This document shows, in pieces, positions 38,653 through 47,694 of a DNA stretch of 64,000 bases (its first letter is position 1; each line of letters begins with the position of its first letter). This stretch comes from Rhodoferax sp. OV413. GTDB taxonomy: Bacteria; Pseudomonadota; Gammaproteobacteria; Pseudomonadales; Pseudohongiellaceae. A model generated the notes under the pieces. The model was not told where the DNA came from, searched no databases, and was given only the letters and a program-made list of their open reading frames with translations. The translations under genes and the position numbers were made by a program. The stretch is from contig CALQJO020000002.1 in assembly GCA_943330915.2 (NCBI GenBank), forward strand, positions 1 to 64,000, in the 5' to 3' direction.

Positions 38653-39264
38653 ATGTCCAATGCTTTTGAACTGAATGCCAGTGCCAGAAACGACCTGGGG
38701 AAAGGTGCGAGCCGCCGCCTGCGTCGCCTGGCTGATCTCATACCAGCCATCATTTATGGCGGTGCATCTGCACCGGAATCCATTTCGATTCCACACAAAG
38801 ACATCCTGAAAGCGACCTCTAACGAAGCGTTTTTCTCTCACATCATCACTCTGGTGATCGATGGAAAGCCGCAGCAGGTTGTGATCAAGGCTCTGCAGCG
38901 CCACCCTGCCAAACCGCGCATTATGCACGCTGACTTCCAGCGCGTTGACAGCACACATACAATTACTGTGAAAGTGCCTGTGCACCTGATCAATGAAGAC
39001 AAGTGCAAAGGCGTCAAGATCGGCGGCGGCAGCATCCTGAAGACCATGTCTGAACTGGAAATCATTTGTCTGCCACAAGACTTACCGGAGTACCTGGAAA
39101 TTGATATGACTGACATTGGTGTGGGCGAATCAGTACACATCTCTCAGATCAAGTTCCCGAAAGGCGTTTCAAGCGTTGACCTGGCTCACGGCCATGACTC
39201 TGACCACTCAGTGGTTGCGGTCCAGGCAGCACGTGGTGGCTCAGCTGAAGGCGCAGAAGCCTGA
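38653..39264 (+). CDS. rplY: 50S ribosomal protein L25 (CTC/TL5 type)
   Basis: This is a 203-residue L25 with two domains. The N-terminal 5S-rRNA-binding domain (about residues 1-95) starts FELNASARNDLGKGASRRLRR, and the C-terminal TL5/CTC-type beta domain (about 100-190) includes VPVHLINEDKCKGVKIGGG. CGGAGAG lies about 5 bases before the ATG. The prs-rplY gap holds TTGACA at 38557-38562 as a possible -35, but no convincing -10 follows it. pth starts 12 bases downstream. Confidence 0.95.
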   Translation: MSNAFELNASARNDLGKGASRRLRRLADLIPAIIYGGASAPESISIPHKDILKATSNEAFFSHIITLVIDGKPQQVVIKALQRHPAKPRIMHADFQRVDSTHTITVKVPVHLINEDKCKGVKIGGGSILKTMSELEIICLPQDLPEYLEIDMTDIGVGESVHISQIKFPKGVSSVDLAHGHDSDHSVVAVQAARGGSAEGAEA

Positions 39265-39276
39265 TACTGAACCGGC

Positions 39277-39900
39277 ATGAGCAATCATAAGCTCAAGCTG
39301 ATTGTGGGCCTGGGAAACCCGGGCTCGCAATATCAATATAACCGACATAATGTCGGTGTGTGGTTTTTGGATGCAATCTGTCGCCAGTATGGTGATGGAT
39401 TGCGTGCAGAGGCCCGATTTCACGGCGACTGCGGTCGCGTCTCGATTGAAGGTCAGGACATTCGCCTGCTGTTTCCCACCACTTTTATGAATCGTAGCGG
39501 GCAATCTGTTGCTGCACTGTGTCACTATTTCGACATCGAGCCAGAACATATGCTGGTTGCCTACGATGAAATTGATTTTCCTGTGGGGACGACAAAACTA
39601 AAAGCGGGTGGCGGACATGGCGGCCACAATGGCATGCGTGACATTATCAGCTCCTTGGGTGGTGCCAATAATTTTTACCGTTTGCGGATTGGTGTCGGAC
39701 ACCCTGGCGACAAGAATAAAGTTGCAAACTATGTGCTGAGTGATCCTGGCAAGGACGATAGCATTTCGATAGAACACGATATCGGGCAGGCGATGAAAGT
39801 GCTGCCACTGATGGCTAACGGGCAATGGAGTCAGGCGATGCTGCAGTTGCACAGCAACACCGCGCCCGATAAGCCAGGCGCTGACAAAAAACAGTCTTAA
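39277..39900 (+). CDS. pth: Peptidyl-tRNA hydrolase
   Basis: This is a 207-residue Pth that recycles peptidyl-tRNA dropped from ribosomes. The start LIVGLGNPGSQYQYNRHNVG carries the catalytic histidine (about residue 24), LLFPTTFMNRSGQSV follows, and GGGHGGHNGMRDI (about 112) binds the tRNA end. The short C-terminal tail is polar (DKPGADKKQS). The gene lies between rplY and ychF, the standard order. Confidence 0.96.
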   Translation: MSNHKLKLIVGLGNPGSQYQYNRHNVGVWFLDAICRQYGDGLRAEARFHGDCGRVSIEGQDIRLLFPTTFMNRSGQSVAALCHYFDIEPEHMLVAYDEIDFPVGTTKLKAGGGHGGHNGMRDIISSLGGANNFYRLRIGVGHPGDKNKVANYVLSDPGKDDSISIEHDIGQAMKVLPLMANGQWSQAMLQLHSNTAPDKPGADKKQS

Positions 39901-39915
39901 ACAGGAATTTCACCC

Positions 39916-41016
39916 ATGGGTTTTAAATGCGGTATTGTTGGCCTGCCCAACGTCGGTAAGTCCACGCTGTTCAATGCATTGACCAAAGCAGGTATCGCAG
40001 CAGAAAACTTCCCGTTCTGCACCATTGAGCCAAACTCCGGCATTGTGCCCATGCCTGATCCGCGCCTGAACGCGCTGGCAGATATTGTCAAACCCGAGCG
40101 CGTTGTCCCCACCACCATGGAATTCGTCGACATCGCCGGCCTCGTGGCGGGCGCCTCAAAAGGTGAAGGGCTGGGCAACAAGTTTCTTGCAAACATACGC
40201 GAGACCGACGCTATCGCCCACGTGGTGCGATGCTTTGAAGATGGCAACGTCATCCACGTTGCCAATAGCATCGATCCCAAGCGAGACATCGAGATCATCG
40301 ACCTCGAACTGATCATGGCCGACCTTGAAAGCTGTGAAAAACAATTGCAGCGTGTGGCCCGCACCGCCAAGGGCGGCGACAAGGAATCCGTGGCGCAGAA
40401 AGAGCTGCTGGAAAAACTTATCCCGCACCTCAACGAAGGCAAAGCGGCACGCACCCTGCTGAAAGATCTGAGTGACGATGACAAGCGCCTGGCAAAGACC
40501 TTCCATCTACTGACCACCAAACCGGTGATGTACATCGCCAACGTGGCCGAAGACGGCTTCGAGAACAACCCGCTGCTGGACGTGGTGCAAGCCATCGCCG
40601 ATGCAGAAGGCGCTATTGTCGTGCCGGTATGCAACAAGATTGAAGCCGAAATCGCCGAACTGGACGATCCGGAAGAAATGCAGATGTTCCTGGAAAGCAT
40701 GGGCATGACCGAACCCGGCCTGAACCGCGTGATCCGTGCCGGTTACTCGCTGCTTAACCTGCAGACCTATTTTACCGCCGGCGTGAAGGAAGTGCGCGCG
40801 TGGACAGTCAAGGTGGGCGCTACTGCCCCGCAGTCGGCGGCCGCGATTCACACTGATTTTGAGAAAGGTTTTATCCGCGCTGAAGTCATCGCCTATGACG
40901 ATTACATCCAGTACAAAGGTGAAGCCGGTACCAAGGAAGCAGGGAAATGGCGACTGGAAGGCAAGGAATACATCGTCAAGGATGGTGATGTGATGCACTT
41001 CCGGTTTAACGTTTGA
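39916..41016 (+). CDS. ychF: Ribosome-binding ATPase YchF (Obg family)
   Basis: This is a 366-residue Obg-family P-loop protein that prefers ATP to GTP. It has G1 [17 protein letters not shown] (about residues 5-21), the G2/G3 region [20 protein letters not shown] and [17 protein letters not shown], and NKIE at about 236 instead of NKxD, which explains the ATP preference. A C-terminal TGS domain ends [15 protein letters not shown]. Length and both ends match the family. Confidence 0.96.
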   Translation: MGFKCGIVGLPNVGKSTLFNALTKAGIAAENFPFCTIEPNSGIVPMPDPRLNALADIVKPERVVPTTMEFVDIAGLVAGASKGEGLGNKFLANIRETDAIAHVVRCFEDGNVIHVANSIDPKRDIEIIDLELIMADLESCEKQLQRVARTAKGGDKESVAQKELLEKLIPHLNEGKAARTLLKDLSDDDKRLAKTFHLLTTKPVMYIANVAEDGFENNPLLDVVQAIADAEGAIVVPVCNKIEAEIAELDDPEEMQMFLESMGMTEPGLNRVIRAGYSLLNLQTYFTAGVKEVRAWTVKVGATAPQSAAAIHTDFEKGFIRAEVIAYDDYIQYKGEAGTKEAGKWRLEGKEYIVKDGDVMHFRFNV

Positions 41017-41062
41017 GTAAGACAGTCCGGCTCGGTGATACTTTTTCAGGCAAGTTCCAATC

Positions 41063-41091
41063 TTGACAAGTTCCGCTCAGTTAGACAGAAT
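41063..41091 (+). promoter_or_regulatory. Sigma70 promoter of tRNA-Met with GC discriminator
   Basis: TTGACA (41063-41068), a 17-base spacer and CAGAAT (41086-41091) lie 15 bases before the tRNA. The bases after the -10 are GCGCGCC, the GC-rich discriminator typical of stringently controlled stable-RNA promoters. Confidence 0.75.
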
Positions 41092-41105
41092 GCGCGCCTT
41101 GCGAT

Positions 41106-41182
41106 GGCTACGTAGCTCAGCTGGTTAGAGCACAGCACTCATAATGCTGGGGTCAGTGGTTCAAGTCCACTCGTAGCTACCA
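41106..41182 (+). tRNA. tRNA-Met (anticodon CAT, elongator)
   Basis: A full cloverleaf is visible. The acceptor GGCTACG pairs with CGTAGCT (one G-T closing pair), the D-loop AGCTGGTTAGAGC is followed by anticodon loop CTCATAA with CAT, and the T-arm is GTGGTTCAAGTCCAC. Discriminator A and encoded CCA follow. The body closely resembles the E. coli elongator tRNA-Met rather than initiator tRNA, which has a C-A mismatch at the acceptor end. The tRNA-Ile(CAT) alternative is less likely. Confidence 0.94.
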
Positions 41183-41238
41183 CCTCTTTCCCACCTGCCC
41201 TTTTGACCTGCCTTTTTTATCTTGACCAGGCCCACACT

Positions 41239-41967
41239 ATGACTGAGGGTACAGAGAGCAGCAAACCATCCCGGCCAGCAAAAAAGTCCGGCAGCGGTTT
41301 TCTCGGAAATCTTGCGTTTAATATCATCATACCGGTTGTGATTCTGACGCGCTTCAGCGGCGACGACAGCCTTGGCCCTGCATGGAGCATTGTGCTGGCG
41401 CTAAGTTTCCCAATTGGTTACGGTCTGTGGGATCTGAAAGATACAGGCAAGATCAACCCGTTCTCAGTGCTGGGTATCGTGAGTGTCATGCTCACTGGCG
41501 GCATCAGCCTGCTGGAACTCGATCCGCAGTACATCGCTATCAAAGAAGCCGCAATTCCCGGCATTATCGGATTGGCCGTGCTGGGCAGCCAATACACGCG
41601 TTTCCCGCTGGTTAAAACTCTGATCCTTAATGGCCAGGTCATCCGCGTCGATGATCTGTATGCAGCACTGGCGGCACGCGGCAATACAGCAGCGTTTGGG
41701 CAGCGTATGGCACAGGCGTCATATATAGTGGCTGCATCTTTTTTTATGTCTTCTATACTGAATTACATACTGGCCACTGTTATCCTGGTCAGCCCCCCCG
41801 GCACACCAGAGTACACCGCGGATCTCGGCCGCATGACGGCACTGAGTTATCCGGTTATTGCTATTCCCAGCATGATTGTGCTCATGATAGCAATGTGGTT
41901 TGTGTTCTCCAGCATTAAACGCCTTACAGGACATAGCCTGGAGTCATTTTTTGTAGACCAAGGCTAA
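41239..41967 (+). CDS. VC0807-like integral membrane protein
   Basis: This is a 242-residue membrane protein with a polar, Lys/Ser-rich N-terminus and about six transmembrane helices. It contains LSFPIGYGLWDLKDTGKINP and the pattern FPLVKTLILNGQVIRVDD. It resembles the VC0807 family of uncharacterised inner-membrane proteins, which has no known function. The track start adds 12 residues without a ribosome site; the ATG at 41239 is preferred. It starts 57 bases after tRNA-Met and may be cotranscribed with it. Confidence 0.7.
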   Translation: MTEGTESSKPSRPAKKSGSGFLGNLAFNIIIPVVILTRFSGDDSLGPAWSIVLALSFPIGYGLWDLKDTGKINPFSVLGIVSVMLTGGISLLELDPQYIAIKEAAIPGIIGLAVLGSQYTRFPLVKTLILNGQVIRVDDLYAALAARGNTAAFGQRMAQASYIVAASFFMSSILNYILATVILVSPPGTPEYTADLGRMTALSYPVIAIPSMIVLMIAMWFVFSSIKRLTGHSLESFFVDQG

Positions 41968-42088
41968 GCACCCGGTTAAGCGTCCTCACTTGATCTGTAT
42001 CACAACGAATGGTTACCAACCTCCCTACACTCGACTACAGAGTGTTTATCAGGTTATTGACCTTTCAGTAGATCAAGGAGCAATTTAA

Positions 42089-42487
42089 ATGAAAAAATTC
42101 AGCAGCATGCTGTTGGCAGTTGGTTTTTGCGCAGCACTGCCCGTCTCTGCACAAACCATGATTGAAGGTGTCTATCTGTCATCGTCCGGTGAAAATGGCC
42201 GTGGTGGCTGCACCATGGAAGTTAAAAGCATGGGCAAATCCCCCAAATACGGCGATAACCTCTATGCACTGATCTCAACCGGAGAGGGTGCATGTGAATG
42301 GACAGCTGTTGGTTTGGCAAAGAACTACGGGATCAGTGCCGGCATGGTCAGCAGCGGCGGAATGAGTGGTTATGTCAGCGCCAAATGGCCTTTTGGTCCA
42401 GGAAGTGGGCGTGTAGAAATTGCCTCATTTGAGATTGATGGCAAACTGCTAAATACAGTGATGTTCTCCAAGGTCGATGCCAAATAA
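42089..42487 (+). CDS. Small secreted protein of unknown function
   Basis: This is a 132-residue protein with a clear signal peptide (MKKFSSMLLAVGFCAALPVSA, cleaved before QTM). The mature part of about 110 residues is Gly/Ser-rich with predicted beta character and two cysteines (GGCTMEV and GACEWTAV) that could form a disulfide. No family was recognised. AAGGAG about 8 bases before the ATG supports the start. It is convergent with the ferric-iron ABC transporter genes, and no operon partner is present. Confidence 0.72.
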   Translation: MKKFSSMLLAVGFCAALPVSAQTMIEGVYLSSSGENGRGGCTMEVKSMGKSPKYGDNLYALISTGEGACEWTAVGLAKNYGISAGMVSSGGMSGYVSAKWPFGPGSGRVEIASFEIDGKLLNTVMFSKVDAK

Positions 42488-42518
42488 ACAACCAGACATG
42501 CAGTTTCATCAGCCAAAC

Positions 42519-43562
42519 TCAACGTGGAAATGTTACCAGATGGTCCATTTCCACCCTGATGCCTATTTGAGTGTTTTGACCATGTGCGTGATGGCTGGGC
42601 ACCAGGCTTAAGACGCGAGCCCCGCTTTCCAATTCCAATGTGTACAAAAACTGTGATCCGCGGAAGGCCTTGTCGATGACTTTGGCAGTGGCCGGACTAT
42701 GATCATCGTGAATCACATCGTCGGGACGGATCAGCACGGATACGCATTCTCCAACCACAAAAGCCAGTGGTTGATCCGTGTGTAATAGTCCCAGCTCGGT
42801 CTGCACATGCAAGTTGTCAACCACGGTTCCCGGCAAGAACACACCTTCTCCCACGAAGTCAGCCACATAGGCATTGGAGGGCTCGTGATACAACTCAAAC
42901 GCAGGGCTCCATTGTTGCAGTGTGCCAGCACTCATCACCCCGATCTCGTCCGCCATTGCAAAAGCTTCATATTGATTATGACTGACAAGAATAGTAGTAA
43001 TGCCGTCATTTTTCAGAACCAGGCGGATTTCACGGGCAATCTGTTCACGCAGCTCAACATCCAGACTGGCAAAAGGCTCATCTAACAACAGAATCCGCGG
43101 TTTGGGCGCCATCGCACGAGCAACCGCCACGCGCTGTTGTTGACCACCCGACAAACGATGCGGCCAGGCATCCAGCAGCTCTGTGATCCGCAGCATGGCA
43201 GCCAGTTCATCAACACGTTGTCGACGGGCTATGCTGCCAAGTGCAAGTAATCCAAATGCGATGTTGTCGCGCACATTCATGTGAGGGAACAGTGCATAGT
43301 CCTGGAACACCATACCCACCTGGCGTTTTTCTACCGGCAACTGCCACCCTGAATGGCTGATACATTCCCCAGCAATAAATATCTCACCGCCACTGACGGG
43401 TTCAAAACCCGCAATAGCCCGTAACAGCGTGGTTTTGCCACATCCGCTTGCCCCCAGCAGACAGCCGATGTCGCCCGCTTTCAGCGTCAGACTGATCTGG
43501 CGCACAATCGGCGTTTTCTCCAGTTCTACAGAGACATGTCTGAGTTCAAGTGCGTTTGTCAT
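42519..43562 (-). CDS. fbpC: Ferric-iron ABC transporter ATPase (FbpC type)
   Basis: This is a 347-residue ATPase of a ferric-iron importer. It shows Walker A LLGASGCGKTTLLRAI (about residue 36), the Q-loop VGMVFQDYALFPHM, signature RLSGGQQQRVAVARAM, Walker B RILLLDEPFASLD and the H-loop LVSHNQYEAF. A C-terminal TOBE-like domain (about residues 240-347) follows, as in FbpC. The track start would add 21 residues inside the permease gene. The ATG at 43562 overlaps the permease stop by 17 bases and gives the usual start. Confidence 0.9.
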   Translation of the reverse strand: MTNALELRHVSVELEKTPIVRQISLTLKAGDIGCLLGASGCGKTTLLRAIAGFEPVSGGEIFIAGECISHSGWQLPVEKRQVGMVFQDYALFPHMNVRDNIAFGLLALGSIARRQRVDELAAMLRITELLDAWPHRLSGGQQQRVAVARAMAPKPRILLLDEPFASLDVELREQIAREIRLVLKNDGITTILVSHNQYEAFAMADEIGVMSAGTLQQWSPAFELYHEPSNAYVADFVGEGVFLPGTVVDNLHVQTELGLLHTDQPLAFVVGECVSVLIRPDDVIHDDHSPATAKVIDKAFRGSQFLYTLELESGARVLSLVPSHHAHGQNTQIGIRVEMDHLVTFPR

Positions 43563-45243
43563 GACCGGGTCGGGATGCTGAGATAGAAAGGCTGATGATA
43601 ATAACAGGAATGATACCGGCAACAACGATCATCAATGCTGACGCCGCCGCCTCGGTAAGCCGTTCCTGGTTGGCAAGCTCGTAGGTGCGAATAGCCAGGG
43701 TATTAAAATTAAAGGGACGCAGAATCAAGGTAGCCGGCAATTCTTTGAGTACATCAACAAACACCAACAATGCGGCTGTCAACAAACTGCCCTTTAACAT
43801 AGGAATGTGAATGCGCCGCAGAATCTGCCAGGAACCCAGCCCCATGGAGCGACCGGCGTCATCCATACTCGGTTTAATTTTGCCCAATCCCGCCTCCACC
43901 GTATTCATGGCCACGGGCAAAAACCGCACGATGTAGGCAAATACCACCGCGATCAACGTGCCACTCAGCAACAAGCCGGTAGCAATGCCGAATTGCGCAC
44001 GCATCCACGCATCCAGCGAATTGTCTAACCATGCAAAAGGAATCAGCACACCAACGGCTATCACCGTGCCGGGGACGGCATATCCAAGTCCTAGTACGCG
44101 TGTTGCGGTACGCATGGGCAAACCGGGCTGCAGACGCTTGGCATAAGTTATCAACATCCCCAGCATCAGCGCGATCAATGCAGCGGTAAATGCCAGGCGC
44201 AAACTATTAAACACCAACTGACTGAAGGCACTAAAATCAACCAACGCGTGTGTGTCCCAAGCCCACCAGGCTAACTGCAGCACCGGAATAAGAAACCCTA
44301 ACAATACCGGCAGCAGGCAATACAGCAGCGCACCGGCCATTTTCCAGCTCTTCAGCCTAAGCCGGGGTAAGTGTGAGTAGCGGGTACTGGTGTGATGGTA
44401 ACGCGCGCGGTTGCGGGACCACTGCTCGGCAATCACCAGCACCAGGATAAACAACATTAGCACAGCTGAAAGTTGCGCCGCTGCAGTTGCACTGCCCATC
44501 CCGAACCAGGTACGAAAGATTCCAGCAGTGAAGGTGGAGATACCGAAGTACTGGACGGTACCATAGTCAGCCAGTGTCTCCATCAGCACCAACGCCAGAC
44601 CGGCGATAATTGCAGGCCGCGCCAGTGGCACAGCAACGCGGGTAAACGCGTGCCAGGGACTTGACCCCAAAGTGCGCGAGACTTCCAGAACACATACGGA
44701 CTGCTCCAGAAACGCCATACGCGACAATAAGTAGACATACGGGTACAGAACCAGTGACAACATGGTAATGGCGCCACCCGTCGAGCGTATTTGCGGGAAC
44801 CAATAGTCACCAAAGCGTAGGTCAAAAGTGTCGCGGATAAAACCCTGCACAGGACCTGCCACATCGAGCATTCCGGTATAGGTATAGGCAATGATGTAGG
44901 CAGGCATGGCCAAGGGCAGCACTAGCGCCCATTCCAGCCAACGGCTGCCGGGGAAGCGTGTCATGGTTACTAACCACGCAGGTGCGACGCCCAGCACCAG
45001 CACCATGAACCCAACACCCAACATCAATTGCAAAGACTGGAAAATGTATGACCACAGCAATGTGTCGACCAGATGCTGCCAGACACCATCACTGCTGTTA
45101 AAAACCGAGGAGAATACCGTCAGTACGGGGACACTCAGCAGCAGACACAACACAATCACGGCGAGCAATGAGCCATGTTTGCCCATGCGCGCCGTGATTG
45201 TTTGTAAAGAAAACTGCGTTAAGGATTGTGCCTTGTCTGTCAA
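43546..45243 (-). CDS. fbpB: Ferric-iron ABC transporter permease (FbpB type)
   Basis: This is a 565-residue permease made of two fused transmembrane domains with about 12 helices. Each half carries an EAA-type loop contacting the ATPase: VLEVSRTLGSSPWHAFTRVAVPLARPAI (first half) and MDDAGRSMGLGSWQILRRIHIP (second half). The double-length single subunit is typical of FbpB/SfuB ferric-iron transporters. The order is binding protein, permease, ATPase, with 10 bases to the binding-protein gene upstream. Confidence 0.91.
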   Translation of the reverse strand: MTDKAQSLTQFSLQTITARMGKHGSLLAVIVLCLLLSVPVLTVFSSVFNSSDGVWQHLVDTLLWSYIFQSLQLMLGVGFMVLVLGVAPAWLVTMTRFPGSRWLEWALVLPLAMPAYIIAYTYTGMLDVAGPVQGFIRDTFDLRFGDYWFPQIRSTGGAITMLSLVLYPYVYLLSRMAFLEQSVCVLEVSRTLGSSPWHAFTRVAVPLARPAIIAGLALVLMETLADYGTVQYFGISTFTAGIFRTWFGMGSATAAAQLSAVLMLFILVLVIAEQWSRNRARYHHTSTRYSHLPRLRLKSWKMAGALLYCLLPVLLGFLIPVLQLAWWAWDTHALVDFSAFSQLVFNSLRLAFTAALIALMLGMLITYAKRLQPGLPMRTATRVLGLGYAVPGTVIAVGVLIPFAWLDNSLDAWMRAQFGIATGLLLSGTLIAVVFAYIVRFLPVAMNTVEAGLGKIKPSMDDAGRSMGLGSWQILRRIHIPMLKGSLLTAALLVFVDVLKELPATLILRPFNFNTLAIRTYELANQERLTEAAASALMIVVAGIIPVIIISLSISASRPGHDKRT

Positions 45244-45253
45244 ACCTGTTCCT

Positions 45254-46282
45254 TTAACGCCAGCCAGCCCTGTCCATCAGGCGAACCGATTCGGCATTAT
45301 GGGTACCCAGTTGTTCAAGAGCCAGTTCATCCGCTTTGAATTGGCCCCATCCCTGAAGAATTGCGCTGACCGGAACACCCGGACGCACCGGGAACTCATT
45401 ATTGGTTTCTGCGTACCAGGTTTGAGCCTCGTCACTGACCAGATATTCCAGTAGTTGAACTGCCTCTGTCCGGTTGGGTGCGTGCGCTGTGAGGCCGACG
45501 CCGCTGATATTGATATGAGCGCCTCTGTCAGCCTGATTCGGCCAGAACACTGCCACTTTGGAGGCTTGCTCACGCTGCTCTTCATTGGTTGCGTTCATCA
45601 TGCCAGCAAGGTAGTAGGTATTAACAATGGCCAACTGGCACTGGCCGATTGCAACCGCTGCTATCTGATCGCGGTCGCCGCCCTGTGGGTCCCGCGCAAA
45701 GTTGGCAACAAGCCCTCTTGCCCACTGTTCGGTGGCTTCCACACCGTGGTGACTGATCATGGCTGCGGTCATTGACTGGTTGTAGATGTTAGAGGAAGAG
45801 CGAACACAAATCTGGCCCCTCCACTTGGGATCCACCAGATCTTCGTAGGTTGACAGCTGAGCAGGATCAACACGGTCCTTGTCATAGACCACCACACGGG
45901 CGCGCAGTGATACACCGAACCACTGCCCCTCTGAATCGCGGTATTGCGCAGGTATCTGGCTTTCCAGCACATCAGAATCAACGGATTGCAGCAGACCCAA
46001 CTCTTTGGCACGCAACAGTCGGCCTACGTCCACCGTCAACAACAGGTCAGCCGGAGAATTAGCACCTTCAAGCTCCAGACGGGTGGTCAGTTCATCTGCC
46101 CCAGCGGTGATCAGGTTAACGGTGATGCCTGTCGCCGCGGTAAACCGGTCGAGAAGCGGCTTGATCAGGTTCTCTTCGCGGCCAGAATACACATTGACTT
46201 CGGCAGCCTGTGCAGCTGCACTGACGAACAAACCGGCTGACAGCGCAGACACGGCAAACATAGACAACAGCAACTTTTTCAT
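45254..46282 (-). CDS. fbpA: Ferric-iron-binding periplasmic protein (FbpA/FutA type)
   Basis: This is a 342-residue periplasmic Fe(III)-binding protein. A signal peptide (MKKLLLSMFAVSALSAGLFVSAAAQA) is followed by EVNVYSGREENLIKPLLDRF, the typical start of mature FbpA/FutA proteins. Later SSSNIYNQSMTAAMI and IVNTYYLAGMMNATNE carry the tyrosine ligand region. The track start adds 19 residues running through the Fur box. The ATG at 46282 with AGGAG about 7 bases upstream is preferred. It is first gene of the importer operon. Confidence 0.92.
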   Translation of the reverse strand: MKKLLLSMFAVSALSAGLFVSAAAQAAEVNVYSGREENLIKPLLDRFTAATGITVNLITAGADELTTRLELEGANSPADLLLTVDVGRLLRAKELGLLQSVDSDVLESQIPAQYRDSEGQWFGVSLRARVVVYDKDRVDPAQLSTYEDLVDPKWRGQICVRSSSNIYNQSMTAAMISHHGVEATEQWARGLVANFARDPQGGDRDQIAAVAIGQCQLAIVNTYYLAGMMNATNEEQREQASKVAVFWPNQADRGAHINISGVGLTAHAPNRTEAVQLLEYLVSDEAQTWYAETNNEFPVRPGVPVSAILQGWGQFKADELALEQLGTHNAESVRLMDRAGWR

Positions 46283-46321
46283 ACCCGACTCCTGGTCCAA
46301 GGGAAAGCTCAGAACAGGGGG

Positions 46322-46340
46322 AATGATAATTACTCTCATT
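46322..46340 (-). promoter_or_regulatory. Fur box upstream of the ferric-iron importer
   Basis: AATGATAATTACTCTCATT (19 bases, a near palindrome) matches the Fur consensus GATAATGATAATCATTATC pattern of inverted NATNAT units well. It overlaps the -10 box and spacer of the importer promoter, so iron-loaded Fur would block transcription. It lies 40 bases before the fbpA start codon. Confidence 0.82.
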
Positions 46341-46351
46341 TATGTTTGCAA
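46323..46351 (-). promoter_or_regulatory. Sigma70 promoter of the ferric-iron importer
   Basis: On the minus strand, TTGCAA (46351-46346), a 17-base spacer and TATCAT (46328-46323) form a good sigma70 promoter. Transcription would start near 46316, about 35 bases before the fbpA ATG. The Fur box covers its -10 and most of the spacer. Confidence 0.72.
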
Positions 46352-46386
46352 TCAGTATTTGATTGACTCACTTGCGTCAGATCAAA

Positions 46387-47457
46387 CTATTGACTGGCAG
46401 CATCTGCCTCCGCACGCCGCTCTCCCGCCAGAATTCCAGGCAATCCATAATTACCCTCGTGGCAGGCATACTCATAAATGCGAGAGTCACTGGCATTTAA
46501 ACTCATCTCACCACGCCAGGTTTGTGTGTAGTAAACCGGATCGCTGACTTCGAATTCGTAATAAATCTGATCGGCTGACCAGCGAGTGAAACGTTCTATG
46601 ATTTTGCCCTGATCCGACAATGGAATTTGCCCGCCGCCCGCCTGTTGCGGATGCAGGCTGACCGTTTCCACCACCAGAGTGTCTCCCTCCCACCAGGCGA
46701 TTGAATCACCCAGCCATTGCTTAAGTTCGCGCGGACGGTGTTGCCCATCAATAGGAATGATCCGTGCGTCTTGATTCATCTCCACCATAATCATCAAATA
46801 ATCTGCCGTCTGTACGATCTGGTAGTGATTGTTATACAGCACGTTGAGCATAGCCGGACCACCTGTGCCTCCAAAACCAATCAGACAACGCTCACCCAGT
46901 GAACGGCCTTCCGGGCCATCATTGCTGCTGAACAACTCACGGTATTCCCGGCGCAACGCCTGCCCCTGTTCTGAGTAAGGAATGCGACCGGTGTCGGGCT
47001 CAACCACCCAAGAGGTCCGGTACTCGCCTTTAACCCGCCCAAAACTGGTGCCAGGATCAATCCAGAATGCGTTATAACCACGCCCCATACCCAGATCAGA
47101 TCCATCCAGCAATTCGCCCTGTTGCAGATTGTCATCGGTGGCCAGACGCACATTCTGCGGGTGCTGAGCGGTAACACTTTCAAGCTCTTCCGGCGGAATC
47201 ACCAACGATGGGTATTGCGGGGAGCGCTGCAGATCGGTGATCGATGCATTGCTCCAGATGCCTTGAAAGTCAGGCTTGCCATCGGGCGTGCGCGGAGGCT
47301 GATAGCCTGGCTCTTGGGCCAGCGCGGTCAAAGGAGCACCAAGAATCCCGAGCGCCAGGACAAGTGAGGGGAGCATGCTCTGGGCATACAGACGGCGCAT
47401 GCCGATCAAGTTGCCCGATCCTGAATGAGTGTGTACTTTGCCGGCAACGCTTCTCAT
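46387..47457 (-). CDS. Exported RTPDGKPD-motif protein, unknown function (paralogue 1)
   Basis: This is a 356-residue secreted protein. A long basic N-region precedes a hydrophobic core (about residues 28-45), with likely cleavage after ALA before QEPGY. The mature start has PRTPDGKPDFQGIW. Later motifs are IPYSEQGQALRREYRE, GERCLIGFGG, WWEGDTLVVETV, IERFTRWSADQIYYEFEVSDP and a C-terminal IYEYACHEGNYG. The same pattern, including two cysteines, recurs in the gene at 51001, so they are paralogues. No catalytic role is known. AGAGGA about 9 bases upstream supports the ATG at 47457; the ATG at 47400 is possible. It stops 47 bases upstream of the importer promoter. Confidence 0.72.
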   Translation of the reverse strand: MRSVAGKVHTHSGSGNLIGMRRLYAQSMLPSLVLALGILGAPLTALAQEPGYQPPRTPDGKPDFQGIWSNASITDLQRSPQYPSLVIPPEELESVTAQHPQNVRLATDDNLQQGELLDGSDLGMGRGYNAFWIDPGTSFGRVKGEYRTSWVVEPDTGRIPYSEQGQALRREYRELFSSNDGPEGRSLGERCLIGFGGTGGPAMLNVLYNNHYQIVQTADYLMIMVEMNQDARIIPIDGQHRPRELKQWLGDSIAWWEGDTLVVETVSLHPQQAGGGQIPLSDQGKIIERFTRWSADQIYYEFEVSDPVYYTQTWRGEMSLNASDSRIYEYACHEGNYGLPGILAGERRAEADAASQ

Positions 47458-47694
47458 GACCCTGAATCCTCTTTATTAATTATTGTTTTGGAGCACGCGG
47501 AAAACTAAACCACTGCGACATCTTTATCAAGTCGCACCCACTGCCAGACTTAAAATTACAAATGCGACCATACGACTGATAGCGCACCATGAACAGCGGT
47601 TGATGCCCTGCAACCCATGCGCGTATCATGAGTCGGCATAACTCGTTACCCAGACAGATTTTTTGTATCGTGTTTCACTTCAGGAATCCAGAAC

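Noticed and set aside
39897-40706. 269-residue Ser-rich minus-strand ORF opposite ychF
   Set aside because: Low-complexity Ser/Ala translation typical of the opposite strand of a conserved gene; ychF is certain.
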